DNA of 64,000 bases from Naegleria lovaniensis (taxonomy: Eukaryota; Heterolobosea; Eutetramitea; Acrasida; Naegleriidae). Positions 1 through 10,800 of this stretch are shown here, in pieces. Where the stretch lies: positions 434,001 to 498,000 of the forward strand of contig NW_025407825.1 in assembly GCF_003324165.1 (NCBI RefSeq), given 5' to 3'. How positions within the stretch are numbered: the first letter of the stretch is position 1; every line of letters begins with the position of its first letter. Position numbers and translations under genes: made by a program. The notes below the pieces were generated by a model, which was not told where the DNA came from, searched no databases, and worked only from the letters and a program-made list of their open reading frames with translations.

Positions 1-1608
1 AATGTGAGTGGAATTGAATATTCCAAACAACCATGGACTAAATTTAGATCCTATGTCAATCCTCGTGATAATTATCATCCATTTACTCAACTCTATGCAT
101 CCATGATTCATGTGTTTGTTGCTTATGAAAAGTATTTCAAAATTGGTTATTTTAGAAATAAGGCTCTGAGCACTTGTATTGACCATATCAAGTATGAAGA
201 TTCAGTGACTAACCATATTTGTATTGGTCCTGTAAATAAGGTATTGAACATGTTGAGTGTCTATTTCCATGAAGGATCACAAACTGAGCATTTTAAGGCT
301 CATTTAGATCGAGTCTATGATTATTTATGGTTATCTGACGATGGTATGAAATATCAAGGTTATAATGGATCTCAATTATGGGATACTGCATTTGCAACAC
401 AAGCCATTGCTGAATATTACAAGAGATTTAAGAGTAGTAATGGTAGTGATCATCACTGTATTCAACCATTATTGGATCGACCTTCTCATTTACAAACACT
501 ATTGAAGGCTTATAATTTTATTAATTTTACTCAAGTCAAGGAAGATGTTCCAAATCGAATGTCTTACTATCGACAACAATCAAAGGGTGGATGGCCATTC
601 AGTACCAAAGATCACGGTTGGCCAATTTCAGATTGTACAGCAGAAGGTATCAAGTCCATTTTGAGTATTCATGACTTGTTTGGTTTGAATCAGCAGAAGA
701 ACTCGTGTGAAGAACTCGAACAATTATTGGCGCCAATTTCCCTAGAATGCACTCAAAATCCACTGAGTGGATTGATTCATGAAAGTGGAGGATCCTCTCA
801 ACCACAACAAACTTTACCACAACAAACTTCACAACACCTCATACTCGATGAAGAACGTCTCACCTATGCCATTCGTGTCATTTTGAGCATGTTCAATGGA
901 GGTACCAATGGTGGATGGGCAACCTATGAACTCTCTCGAACTCATTCATGGATTGAAATTATTAATCCAGCAGCATTGTATGGTGAAATTATGATTGATT
1001 ATCCTCACACTGAATGTACCAGTGCATGCATCACTGCCTTGTTACATTTTAAAAAGTATTATCCAAATTCACCTTATATTCCTCTCATTGATGATAGTAT
1101 CAAACATGCCATTTCAGTCATTGAATCCAAACAAACACCTGAAGGAGGATGGTATGGTGGTTGGGCAGTGTGTTTCTGTTATGGTACATGGTTTGCAATT
1201 ACTGCATTGAATGCTGTGGATCCAGTGAATCATATTTATTCAAAGAATACTATGGTGCGAAAGGGATGTGATTTTATTGTTTCTAAACAACAACAAGATG
1301 GAGGATGGGGTGAATCCTACTTGTCTTGTGTGACTCACAAATATTCTCAATCGGAAACATCACGAGTCATTAACACTGCTTGGGCCTTATTGAGTTTGAT
1401 GACTGGTGATTACCCTAATTTGAAGGTTATTGAAATGGGTGTTTACTTTTTATTGAGAAAACAATTACCTAATGGAGATTTCCCTCAAGAGAGTATTAGT
1501 GGAGTATTTAATCATAATTGTATGATCACTTATACGAATTATCGAAATATTTTCCCAATATGGGCTTTGAGTATGTACATGAGAAAGTATCACCCAGTTC
1601 AATTGTAA
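1..1608 (+). CDS. Cycloartenol synthase (oxidosqualene cyclase), C-terminal part
   Basis: This is the C-terminal ~535 residues of an oxidosqualene cyclase; the frame is open at base 1, so the N-terminal third lies outside the window. The enzyme folds 2,3-oxidosqualene into the first sterol skeleton on the ER membrane. The catalytic motif SDCTAE is at 628-642. QW repeats are visible as GGWATYE, EGGWYGGWA and QQDGGWGES. Three residues known to separate cycloartenol from lanosterol synthases appear in their cycloartenol state: Tyr in the GYNGSQLWD motif (361-363), His (613-615) and Ile (625-627) just before DCTAE, matching Tyr410, His477 and Ile481 of Arabidopsis CAS1. A Gln/Ser-rich insert near 790-835 is not typical of the family. 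The family call is very secure; the product specificity is inferred from these residues. Confidence 0.93.
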   Translation, partial: NVSGIEYSKQPWTKFRSYVNPRDNYHPFTQLYASMIHVFVAYEKYFKIGYFRNKALSTCIDHIKYEDSVTNHICIGPVNKVLNMLSVYFHEGSQTEHFKAHLDRVYDYLWLSDDGMKYQGYNGSQLWDTAFATQAIAEYYKRFKSSNGSDHHCIQPLLDRPSHLQTLLKAYNFINFTQVKEDVPNRMSYYRQQSKGGWPFSTKDHGWPISDCTAEGIKSILSIHDLFGLNQQKNSCEELEQLLAPISLECTQNPLSGLIHESGGSSQPQQTLPQQTSQHLILDEERLTYAIRVILSMFNGGTNGGWATYELSRTHSWIEIINPAALYGEIMIDYPHTECTSACITALLHFKKYYPNSPYIPLIDDSIKHAISVIESKQTPEGGWYGGWAVCFCYGTWFAITALNAVDPVNHIYSKNTMVRKGCDFIVSKQQQDGGWGESYLSCVTHKYSQSETSRVINTAWALLSLMTGDYPNLKVIEMGVYFLLRKQLPNGDFPQESISGVFNHNCMITYTNYRNIFPIWALSMYMRKYHPVQL

Positions 1609-2386
1609 ATGTTGCCAAGGCTGGTGGTGTTTGGAATTTTTAAATTAAACTTTAGGAATTTAATTGCAATTCTTTACAAAATCAAGAAACGGTTTCACTT
1701 TTGCAGTCTTCTTATGCCTTCTCACAAATACTGCTCTGACATGATTGAAGAGTATCCTTAGTTAGAATCCAGCTTTCGTTCGTCCACTATCAGCCAACAC
1801 AGTAATTTCTTTTATACCATAGTTACGCAGACGCGTCACTCTTGTTGTTTTTATCGTTAGCCACGGAATACTTTCCGATTAATGCGATACTCGTGAATAT
1901 GCTATGTTTATATAAATTTTAAAACAAATGCTGTTGACCAATATCTGACACTAAAGATTTCTGATATTTGCAATAATTAAGTATTTTCATAAACACTCAT
2001 CCTCAAAATGAGTTTGTATATGTAGATTTATGCTGTAACTATATTCATTACAATGAAGATATTAAAAGCTACACCTTCATAATATTATAGTTTATTATAT
2101 GCTCGATATTTCTCAATATCGCGTTAGTTTTATTGTGCTATATTTTAAAACCAAGGTTGATTTTGAAATACAGTGAACTGTGTTGTAAGATTATACTAAC
2201 ATGATGTTATAGCGTACTTGGTTCATTCCACTATTTGAATAAATGAATTAATCTCCATTACTTATCAAGCTATTGTTTTGGGTTATCCAAATATCTATGG
2301 AGACGGAATGTAAACCGTTATTGTTGTAAAATGTCACAAGAAACGGATCCTGTGATGATAAATGTTAGATCAATACAATTATAAAC

Positions 2387-2685
2387 AAGAAATTGGTATA
2401 AACCATGTTCGTTGAGAAATATTCTATCATCGCTACGAAAACATCATTGAGCGAATCAGCGACGGAAAATTTTAAAAATATATGTTGTATTAATTGGCTT
2501 TTGCCTTTTGTATCAATGATTTGCTCAGTGATTTCCTTTGACACTTTTGTGTCCTCGATTGGCTTTGGCCTTATCATTGATGGGTTTTTCCCACGATCTT
2601 TTTAAATGTTATCCGTCGTTAATTCGCTCAACGATGTTTTCGTCGCATTACATTTTTCAAGGAACATGGTTTATATCAATTTCTT
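2387..2685. repeat. Imperfect inverted repeat, MITE-like
   Basis: The left arm, about 2387-2470, begins AAGAAATTGGTATAAACC. The reverse complement of the right arm, about 2605-2685, begins AAGAAATTGATATAAACC and stays alignable for about 80 bases, with a small gap and scattered mismatches. The ~135-base centre has its own direct repeat (a copy near 2494 and another near 2556, both with TTGGCTTT). The layout resembles a non-autonomous DNA transposon or a hairpin-forming foldback element. No clear target-site duplication was seen. Confidence 0.5.
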
Positions 2686-2799
2686 ATTTAACAAATTTTT
2701 ATTGAGCTAACCTTTTTTTTATGATCACTTGTTGTGAAGTGGTTGAATATTCTTGATTTGTTTCAAAATTAACAATTTGTTGATGATTTAATTGAAGAT

Positions 2800-2973
2800 T
2801 AAACTATGGGACACTCCTCGAATCATTGAAATGAAAGGAGTAATGCCAATTCCTCCACTCAGGAACAAGACTTTCCATTGAGCATCTTTGTTTTGAGACT
2901 GCTTTTTCATTGTTACATGATACGACGTTTGCAAAGTGAAATTTCCAATCCAGCTCCGTGAAAACGAACACAT
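2800..2973 (-). pseudogene. Relic of an FAD/NAD(P)H oxidoreductase domain
   Basis: On the minus strand an open stretch encodes LSGGIGITPFISMIRG at about 2815-2865. This is the nucleotide-binding motif of the ferredoxin-NADP reductase superfamily, as in flavohaemoglobins and ferric reductases. The frame closes soon after, and no FAD-binding or haem domain is visible on either side, although the intergenic space is long enough to search. It is best read as a leftover exon or degraded gene of this family. It could also be one exon of a gene whose other exons I failed to find. Confidence 0.4.
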
Positions 2974-3061
2974 TCAAAAAGCAAAACAAGAAATGCAAAT
3001 TTTCCTTTCGCTTCAAAATAATCTGGCTGGTTTTATTATTCCGAAAATGTCCATGAATGCT

Positions 3062-5647
3062 CTAAAGAGTCAATAAATTACACATGGAAGGATGAACTTC
3101 AACAAGAATATCACCATAATCCACTGCCTCGCCATCCACGACCACATAGGAACCAGTGTCAATGGGACTTAATTTAAATGCCTTCACCTTTGAAACATCG
3201 ACTGCCTTATCAAACACATGATCTCCCTTCTCTGCAGCTAAAAATATATTTAAAAAATCACCTCTACTAATATTGTCCTTGACATACACTAAATCAATAT
3301 AACCATCATGATGATGAGCCATTGGAGAAGCAATAAAATCATAAGATAAATGAGAAATATTCGCTGCAACAAATAAACTAAATTTGTCTTCAATTTCTGT
3401 GAGTGTTAATGAGCTAGATATTGAATTTTCATGATTGACAGTAGAATTTGTGGTATCCATGTTGACCATGTTCTGTTCATTCACTAGTCCATTACCATTA
3501 CAATAATCAGGTGCAATGGCTTTGAAATCTTGATGAAAATATTGTTCCAAGAGAGGACATTGAATCTTTTCATTGGTCATGCATGTGTGATGATCATTGT
3601 TCTTCTTGTAGTTGTTGTTCTTCTTCTTGTAGTTGTTGTATGAAGAATATCGTTGTTGATTCAATTTAATATTAGGTACAGAATTGGATCGTTGTGATGT
3701 TGTAAAAGATGACTCTTCACCACTTGGATGTAAATATTTCAATTTTCCACGATAAGATTTCTTTGTGAGAATTTGTTTCAGAGCTCCAACCGTGTTACGA
3801 GCACCTCCAAGCCACTGGCAGTGTTTCCATTCAGGAAGTCAAATGATGTATGAAAAATGATGAAAAATAGATTCAAAATGATGAAAAATAGATTCAATCC
3901 AAAAATAACAATCCAAAATGATGAAAAATAGATTCAAAAATGTCGCAGAGTACATCCAAAAAAAAAACAATGGTACCATAATATTAAAAAAACACACCAT
4001 TTTGGCAACCAAAAATCAATATGATATATAAAAATCAGCACACCACACCACCAAAATCATGATATAAAAATCAGCATCACACCACCAAAAATAAACCACA
4101 CTACTTACTCTCATATTTTCAGTACCAATATCTACATCTGCTATGGCTGACCATGTAATACTTAAAAAAGAAAGATAATGTTTGTTAGGTGCTTGAAAAC
4201 ATGATTCTAAATCCATGGGTTGATAGAATCCTCTTGCTACAATAAATGCAGCCATTTCAGGACTTGCAGGTTTTCCTGATTTGAGTTGAGATCCAGCACT
4301 CACTGCCAATGCATTACTCGTACCACCTGGAATGTGTCCAATTCGAATCGATTGAAAGACTTGTTTCCAATCCAATCTCTTTCCAATTCCATTAATAATT
4401 TCAAAGATAATTCCATCTCCACCCATTCCAATAATATCTGTGTATTGAGAAAGATCTTGTGCAGTAGCACAATACTCGAGAGCATGATGAGCTCTCTCAG
4501 TTTTAATCACTACATAGGATAGGTGTGAAACATCTAAAATAGGTTTGACATGTTTTTCAAAGAGTTTGAGACCTTGTTTTTTACCACTGAATGGATTTAA
4601 AAAGATGAGTACTTGACGATGAGATCCAAATGATGTGGTGGTGTTATTGGTGGTGTTATTATTGTTATTATTGGTGTTGTTATTGGTATTGGTGTTATTG
4701 TTATTGGTATTATTATTATTGGTGTTATTGGTATTATTATTATTATTGGTATTATTATTATTATCATTGGTATTATTATTTGTGTTACCTGTGTTGGTGG
4801 TGTTGGTGTTATTGGTGGTGTTATTGGTGTTGGTGTTATTGGTATTATTATTATTGATAGGTGTATGGATGTCATTATAGGTATTTGATAGAGTATTATT
4901 ATTAATGGTATTGACATCATTCATTGAACATGTTGGATCATGTAATTTAAAAGTATTACATCTTAATGAATGAATCCATTCACAAGTTTCTTCAATCGAA
5001 GAGGTTTCAAAATGATAGACAATCTTTTTAGAGTCTTTGGGTTGAAATGTAAATACTGAAAACATGAGAGAATGTTTTTGATGAATAGCAAATACATGTT
5101 CTAATGCAATGGTTAATACTGCTGCAGATGGATGAGTGGTGGAAGATTTGAATCGATTATTATTACTGTTGCTATGAGTACCACTACCACTACTATTACT
5201 ACTACTACTACTACTACTACCAGTGTGACTACTACCTCGACCAGTATGACTACTACCAAATAATTTTAAAAAATCAACATCCAATTCTGCTTGAAATTTC
5301 TGATTTCTATAAATGAGACTATGAGAATTTCTTTCTAATTGAATTGGAATAAAGTTCTTTGATTGAACAGTACTGTTAAAATTATTAGTATTACTGCTAC
5401 TACTACTACTAGCACTATTCGGAATCATTTTAACACAAGATATTTCAATGAGATTTTCCTCTAAATTTGATTCTAATTGATGATTCGATAATATTGAATG
5501 GTCATTATGTGGTATGGATTCATTGGGTGAATCATGACTGTTGTTCTTCAACGATGAGTGATTCACATCTTGATCGTTGATGGATGGAGGAGGTTTATCT
5601 TCATCACGGTTCAATACTGCTGGTACACCTTGTTCTTCTTCGGTCAT
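3062..5647 (-). CDS. Sphingosine/ceramide-kinase-type lipid kinase
   Basis: Two exons, 5647-4109 and 3814-3062, joined at a GTAAGT donor and a CAG acceptor, give about 763 residues. Residues ~170-235 look like the PH-like domain found at the front of sphingosine and ceramide kinases. A tract of almost pure Asn and Thr (about 262-337) follows. The diacylglycerol-kinase catalytic domain then has LNPFSGKK (~350), the nucleotide-binding GMGGDGI (~410) and GGTSNAL. Joining the exons makes ENMR-WLGGARNTVGAL continuous and restores the usual sequence after the splice; the C-terminal strands end in VDGE and EVHPSM. The enzyme phosphorylates a long-chain base or ceramide; which one cannot be told here. 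The 294-bp intron carries tandem repeats. Confidence 0.88.
3842..4096. repeat. Two minisatellite-like repeats inside the lipid-kinase intron
   Basis: Within the intron, a unit containing GATGAAAAATAGATTCA recurs about three times between 3842 and 3935. A second unit, containing GATATAAAAATCAGCA followed by CACACCACCAAAA, occurs twice between 4020 and 4095. They account for much of the length of this unusually long intron. Confidence 0.7.
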
Positions 5648-5881
5648 TTTTTTCGTCTCTTCTCATTCCCAACGGTATTGTTGTTGTTGAGATCTCAACA
5701 TGGGGCCAACAATCTCATGAATTAAAACTCATATCGTTGTTGCAACTTGACTTCGATTACTAGCTAACAGGTAATTCATGAAAATTGTTCGATAAACACA
5801 TGCAACAACCACAGAGCCGTTCTTGTCCGCAGTGCGTGTTCGAAAAAAAATTCACCCTTCTTCTTTCATCATCACTCTGAA
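5648..5881. promoter_or_regulatory. Divergent promoter region
   Basis: These 234 bases separate the start codons of the lipid kinase (minus) and the Arc1-like gene (plus), so both promoters must lie here or overlap the genes. An A-run sits about 25 bases before the plus-strand ATG. No defined motif was recognised. Confidence 0.4.
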
Positions 5882-7186
5882 ATGTCCAAGAATTCATCAT
5901 CCGAGTCATTGTTGTCGATTGTGGTACCATCCAACACTCACTCCAATTTTCATATTGCTACTCTCTATACTCAACACCTGTCTTCTCAACCTTCTCAAAT
6001 CAATGTCGATGAAAGTTCTCAAATTAACTCTCTTCAAACTCTCTTTTCATCTTTGCATGTGAAATTAAATTCAGAACAACAAGAATTCATTCAAGTCATT
6101 GAAGAATTGAGTCAAGTATTGAAATCATCACAACAAGCAACCAATATGGAAAGCTTACTCTCTAAATTGAATGATCATTTAGCTTTTCATTCCTATCTCG
6201 TGAATGATACTTTGAGTGTGGTCGATGTTGTGTTTTATGTTTATTTATATTCACCTGAGGCTATTGGTAAATTAACAAAAAAACAACAATCACAATATAT
6301 TCACTTGATTCGTTATGTGAGTCATTTGAAGAACAAGTTCAAGTATGATACTTTGAATGCTGTCAAGTTGTACTTGTCTCCTACGAAATTCCAATTACGA
6401 AATTTATTATCGGGAGATGCTCGTTCCAGTAGTGGATTAAATACCAACAAGGGTGCTGCTGCTGTTGCTGTTGGTGGTAGTAATGATGAAAATGCCAGCG
6501 CCACCACCGCCAAACAAGGCTCATCCAATAAGAAGGAAAAGGCTTCTGCTTCCTCAGCAAGTACAACAACAAGTAGTAGTAGTAGCAAAGCCTCCTCAAC
6601 CTCAGCCACCACCACCACCACAGAAGAATCTTCTTCTCAATCCACCACTACCACTACCACTACCACCATCAATCCCAACACCATTGCACTCACTGTGGGT
6701 TATGTCTTGTCTTGTGAAGATCATCCTGAAGCAACCAAACTCTATGTTGAAAAGATTGCCATCACTCCTGATCATCAATCCAAAATTCTCACCATTTGCA
6801 GTGGATTGAAAGGTAAAGTTGAAAAGGATCAAATTGCTCACAAATTGGTACTCTTAATGACCAATTTAAAATCCTCAAAAATGGTTGGAATTGAAAGTGA
6901 AGGAATGCTGCTCGCTGCTACTGATGATTCTACAGGTCAAGTACAAGTATTAACATTTAATACCAATGAGGGTTTACAAGCAGGAGATCGAGTCATTGTG
7001 GATGGTTTTGATGTTTGTGAAGTGGATAAACAAATTAAGAGTGACAAATTAGCAAAGAAGATTATTCCATTCATGTCCACCAATGAGAATGGTGTTGTGG
7101 TATGGAATCAAACCCATGAATGGAGAGTATTAGGAAAACCAAACATTCAACCTGTGTCCTCGTTCAAGAAGGCACCTGTCAAGTAA
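5882..7186 (+). CDS. Arc1/AIMP1 (EMAP II)-type tRNA-binding protein
   Basis: A single exon of 434 residues. Residues ~1-165 have the length and helical look of the GST-C-like domain that docks Arc1p or AIMP proteins onto aminoacyl-tRNA synthetases. A Ser/Thr/Lys-rich linker (~180-255) follows. Residues ~262-434 form a tRNA-binding OB-fold domain, with VGYVLSCEDHPEATKLYVEKI, then LKSSKMVGIESEGMLLAA, the typical SxxMxGxxSxGM-like stretch. The role is to bind tRNA and hand it to partner synthetases in the cytosol. A C-terminal domain split off from a methionyl-tRNA synthetase is the alternative, but no catalytic domain is present. The ATG at 5882 was used because it opens the frame with no better candidate downstream. 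Confidence 0.85.
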   Translation: MSKNSSSESLLSIVVPSNTHSNFHIATLYTQHLSSQPSQINVDESSQINSLQTLFSSLHVKLNSEQQEFIQVIEELSQVLKSSQQATNMESLLSKLNDHLAFHSYLVNDTLSVVDVVFYVYLYSPEAIGKLTKKQQSQYIHLIRYVSHLKNKFKYDTLNAVKLYLSPTKFQLRNLLSGDARSSSGLNTNKGAAAVAVGGSNDENASATTAKQGSSNKKEKASASSASTTTSSSSSKASSTSATTTTTEESSSQSTTTTTTTTINPNTIALTVGYVLSCEDHPEATKLYVEKIAITPDHQSKILTICSGLKGKVEKDQIAHKLVLLMTNLKSSKMVGIESEGMLLAATDDSTGQVQVLTFNTNEGLQAGDRVIVDGFDVCEVDKQIKSDKLAKKIIPFMSTNENGVVVWNQTHEWRVLGKPNIQPVSSFKKAPVK

Positions 7187-7837
7187 AATTTCGAATTCTT
7201 TCGTGTGTTGTTGAATTGAGAATTCTCCTGTAGTAATAGCAGCTATTGCACTTGAACTGTAGATGAGCATTTGATGTAGACTCGAGTTGAATTGAGAAGA
7301 AGATGATTTGATGTAGACTCGAGTTGAATTGAGAAGATCTTTCGACAGGTCTAAATATCATGAAGCATCTCATCTTCCAAACACTTGTCAATTTTCAAAT
7401 CCAATAAAAACCACGCAAGACAAAAAAAATTATTGACAAGTTCATTGGTACTGAATCTGAGAGAGTGTTGTGTGTGCATCTGTTGTTTATTCCACCTCTT
7501 TGTGTTTTTTGTATTATTATTCATAAGAATTACGGTTATTATTCCAACATTGAATATCGTGAGTGCGAAGAAGAATATTTATTGCATATACATACACAAA
7601 CAATACTTGAATTTTTGTCGTGTGTGTGTGACGAAACGTTTCTCCGGATCTATTCGTGTTGAGAGTGGTATATGAATATTTGTATTCGTCGTATTCATAC
7701 GTATACAACGAATTATTCTCAACATTGATTCAATCATCATTACCAACATTACATAGTTCTCAACAATCATCATCATTACACTATATTCTCAACTTGGATT
7801 CTGAACATTTATCATCAAAAGACATTTCCATCAACAA
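7187..7837. other. Intergenic region with tandem repeat; probable 5' leader of the RhoGEF
   Basis: No gene is supported in these 651 bases. The first part has a 32-base direct repeat (see next entry). The part from about 7480 on is T-rich and then CA/TCA-rich up to the RhoGEF start, as expected for a promoter and 5' leader. Short open frames here have no recognisable content. Confidence 0.5.
7269..7337. repeat. Tandem direct repeat, two 32-base copies
   Basis: The sequence ATTTGATGTAGACTCGAG and the following 14 bases occur identically at 7269-7300 and 7306-7337, a period of 37 bases. It lies just downstream of the Arc1-like gene, probably in its 3' untranslated region. Confidence 0.85.
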
Positions 7838-10800
7838 ATGTCCTCTTCATCCTCGATCATTATTTCCTCTCTCCAATCAACTCCATCCATGTCACCACCA
7901 CCACCATCCTCTCATTCACCACTAACAAGTCTCCAACAAGAATCATCATCATCATTGAATGATCATCCATCAACCTTGATCCATCATCAACAGTCAGAGG
8001 AATTACCACAACTGTCGTCATCTGTAGAGATTCATGTTAACAAGAACAATAACAACAACAACTTGACAGCTACTGCCACTACCACCCCAACTGCTGCCAC
8101 TACCACTGCTGCTACCACCACTCCTACCACCACTACCACCACAGATGATGCTCGTCATTTAACTTTAACTCCCAGTAGTGATGACCTTGTGGAACATGTC
8201 GTTGAATCGACTTTGACAACATCTCAAGAACAATTACAACAACGCGCCAAATTACTCTCCAAACGTAAACACGTCATTCAAGAAATATTTCATACGGAAC
8301 GTGAATATGTGAATGCGTTAGAAACTCTCAATTCTGTTTTTATTCAACCCATCAAACAACAACAATTACTCAAAGAAGAAGACACGAATGAATTATTCAA
8401 AGATATTCAAATCATACTAGCAGTGAATAAGGAAGTACTCTCTTTCATTCAAATCTATATTCAATATATGGAAGATCATGATTACAATGATGAGCGAGAT
8501 CCTTCGTTGAGTACCATTCAAGATCAAAAGAAGAGAAATGCCATGATATTAGCAAAGAAACAATCACCAACACTAGGAGATATATTTCATTTGATGAGTG
8601 ATTATTTGAAGAGTTACAGTGATTATTGTAACAAGTATGAATTGATTTTCAAGATGATTGAAGAAAAACGTCAAAAAAAATCAAAATTTAGAAAATTTTT
8701 GGAACGTACTGAATTTACACCTGATTCCTACAATGACACGATTGTATCGTTCATGATCAAGCCTGTTCAACGTATACCTCGATATGAATTGTTATTGAGA
8801 GAATCTATCAAATCAACACCACAGGATCATCACGATTATGAACGTTTGATTTTGGCAGCACAGAAAATCAATGCAGTAGCCTCACGTGTCAATGAAAAGA
8901 TTCGAGAACAATTGTGTCGAGAGAGAGCCATTCAATTGGCTGAACAATTTGGAGATTCATTGCCATTTGAATTGGTCAAGTCGAGTCGAAAATTCATTCG
9001 ACATGCTCTCATGGGATATGTGAGTGATAGTCGAGGTATTCAATCACGTGTCTTGATTTTGTATAATGATTTGATCTTGTTATGTTCATGTCCATGGAAT
9101 GGAGTGTATAATAATAATAGTGGTGGTGGTAATGGTAGTGGTAGTGGCAATGGTAGTGGTAATGGTAGTGGTAATAATAATGATCCATCCTCTCAACAAC
9201 AACAACCACAACAAACAGCACATTCCGTATCCATGACTCAATTGTTCAATAATGAAGTATCATCTTTGAGTGCTACCACCAATTCCATACCACCAACAAC
9301 AACACTACCACCAACAACAACAACAACAACACCACAAACAACACGTCACACCACGACCACACCATTACAACAACAACAACAACAAATTCCAATCAACACC
9401 AATGAACCTCCTCCACCTGGTTCTATGGAACACTACACACGTGAACGATTACTTTTTGAAAATCCCAAAGTCAAATTCCAAATGAGATGTGCCATTTCTC
9501 TTCTATCCACACCTCTCACATGGGCTGCAAGTGTTCCAGATGGTTATTGTATTGAAAATGCATTTAAAATCGTTACACGTGAAAAGACATTTATTCTCTT
9601 TACTGAAACATCACGTCAGAGAGATTATTGGGTTCAACTCATTAATGAACAAGTGGATAAATTGAAAAAACAAATACCATCATTGGTCGATGAAATCAAT
9701 GCAACAGAGATCATGCTGGTTGGTAGTCGATATTTCTATTATGCCACAGGTTCAGAGAAGGAAAAGAGATCACTCTTATTGAATTCACAATTATTGAATG
9801 AAGATGAAAGAAGTCGATTGGAACATTCCATCCATGAAGATACTCTCTCCATGATTGCTGAACAAACTCAGAAGGATGATGATAATCATGGAATGACCTA
9901 CTACATTGGTGGTGGTATGAGTGGTGGTATGGGTAGTGGTGGTGGTACTATGGGTATGGGTAGTGGTTCGAGTGGTGGTTCGAATGGTGGTGGTACTATG
10001 GGTAGTGGTGGTACTACTACTACTACTCCTCTCAATAATTCTCTTCCAATGAATATAGGTCATCTTCAATTGGTACGATGTTACGATTCAGACTATGTAC
10101 ACAGTGTGGTCAATAATGCAGCAGCAGCCAATCGAGCAAGTGTGATGCAGCTCCTTAATGGCAACAACAATTCAGATGATTTACTCTTTCTAGGAGGTAA
10201 TTCTACCTATTTGGGAGTACAAGCCACGACGAGTATTGGTCATGCTGGTACGAGCAGTAATACTACTACTACTAGTACTTCGAGCAATACTTCGAGCACT
10301 CCAACGAGCACCAATAAGAGAATATCAACGACACTCAAATCACTCTTACAATCTGCCAAACAAGATCTCACTTCCTCTCATTCTTCTTCACCCAATCTCA
10401 ATGATTTACTCAATAGTAGTAGTGGCATGACACGATCCTCTCCATTATTATTGGTCAATAACAACACCTCTTCTCATCAACATTCAACAGGTAGTATGTC
10501 ACCCATGGCACTCACTCCTACATCACCTCATTCAGCACCCACGTATCATCATCATTTGAGTGCGTCATTGACTTCTTCTTCTTCGAGATTGTCCTATGGA
10601 GGTAGTGGTAGTGGTCATACGAACAGCAGTCATCCATTTCGAGATCGATCCAATAGTTTGTATAGTACTAAAATTGTGATACCTCAGCAGCAGCAACTGC
10701 AACAACGACAAGTTGGTGGCATGACAACAACATCTTCCTCCTCTCATCAACATTCGATGAGTGAAGATTTGAAACATTTCAAAAGTACAACAACAACACC

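Larger units (their letters stand above)
1609..3061. other. Long non-coding stretch with repeat and gene relic
   Basis: This 1.45-kb stretch lies between the cyclase stop and the sphingosine kinase stop and has no convincing gene. It is AT-rich and stop-rich in all frames. It contains an 80-bp-class inverted repeat (2387-2685) and a short oxidoreductase-like fragment on the minus strand (about 2800-2973), both listed separately. It is much longer than the usual spacing in this window, which suggests decayed or inserted sequence. Confidence 0.6.

Noticed and set aside
995-1210. Overlapping frame inside the cyclase gene
   Set aside because: Shadow of a strongly conserved coding frame.
1650-1765. 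Minus-strand stretch ending FVRRHKKTAKVKPFLDFVKNC, reminiscent of a LysR-regulator C-terminus
   Set aside because: Only about 33 residues between stops, with no helix-turn-helix or effector domain nearby; the resemblance is too weak.
4630-4880. Open frames on the plus strand coding almost only Val/Leu/Tyr/Cys/Trp
   Set aside because: They are complements of the Asn/Thr repeat of the lipid kinase and carry no independent signal.
7385-7710. Several overlapping short ORFs on both strands before the RhoGEF
   Set aside because: No domains, no consistent start context, T-rich leader-like composition.
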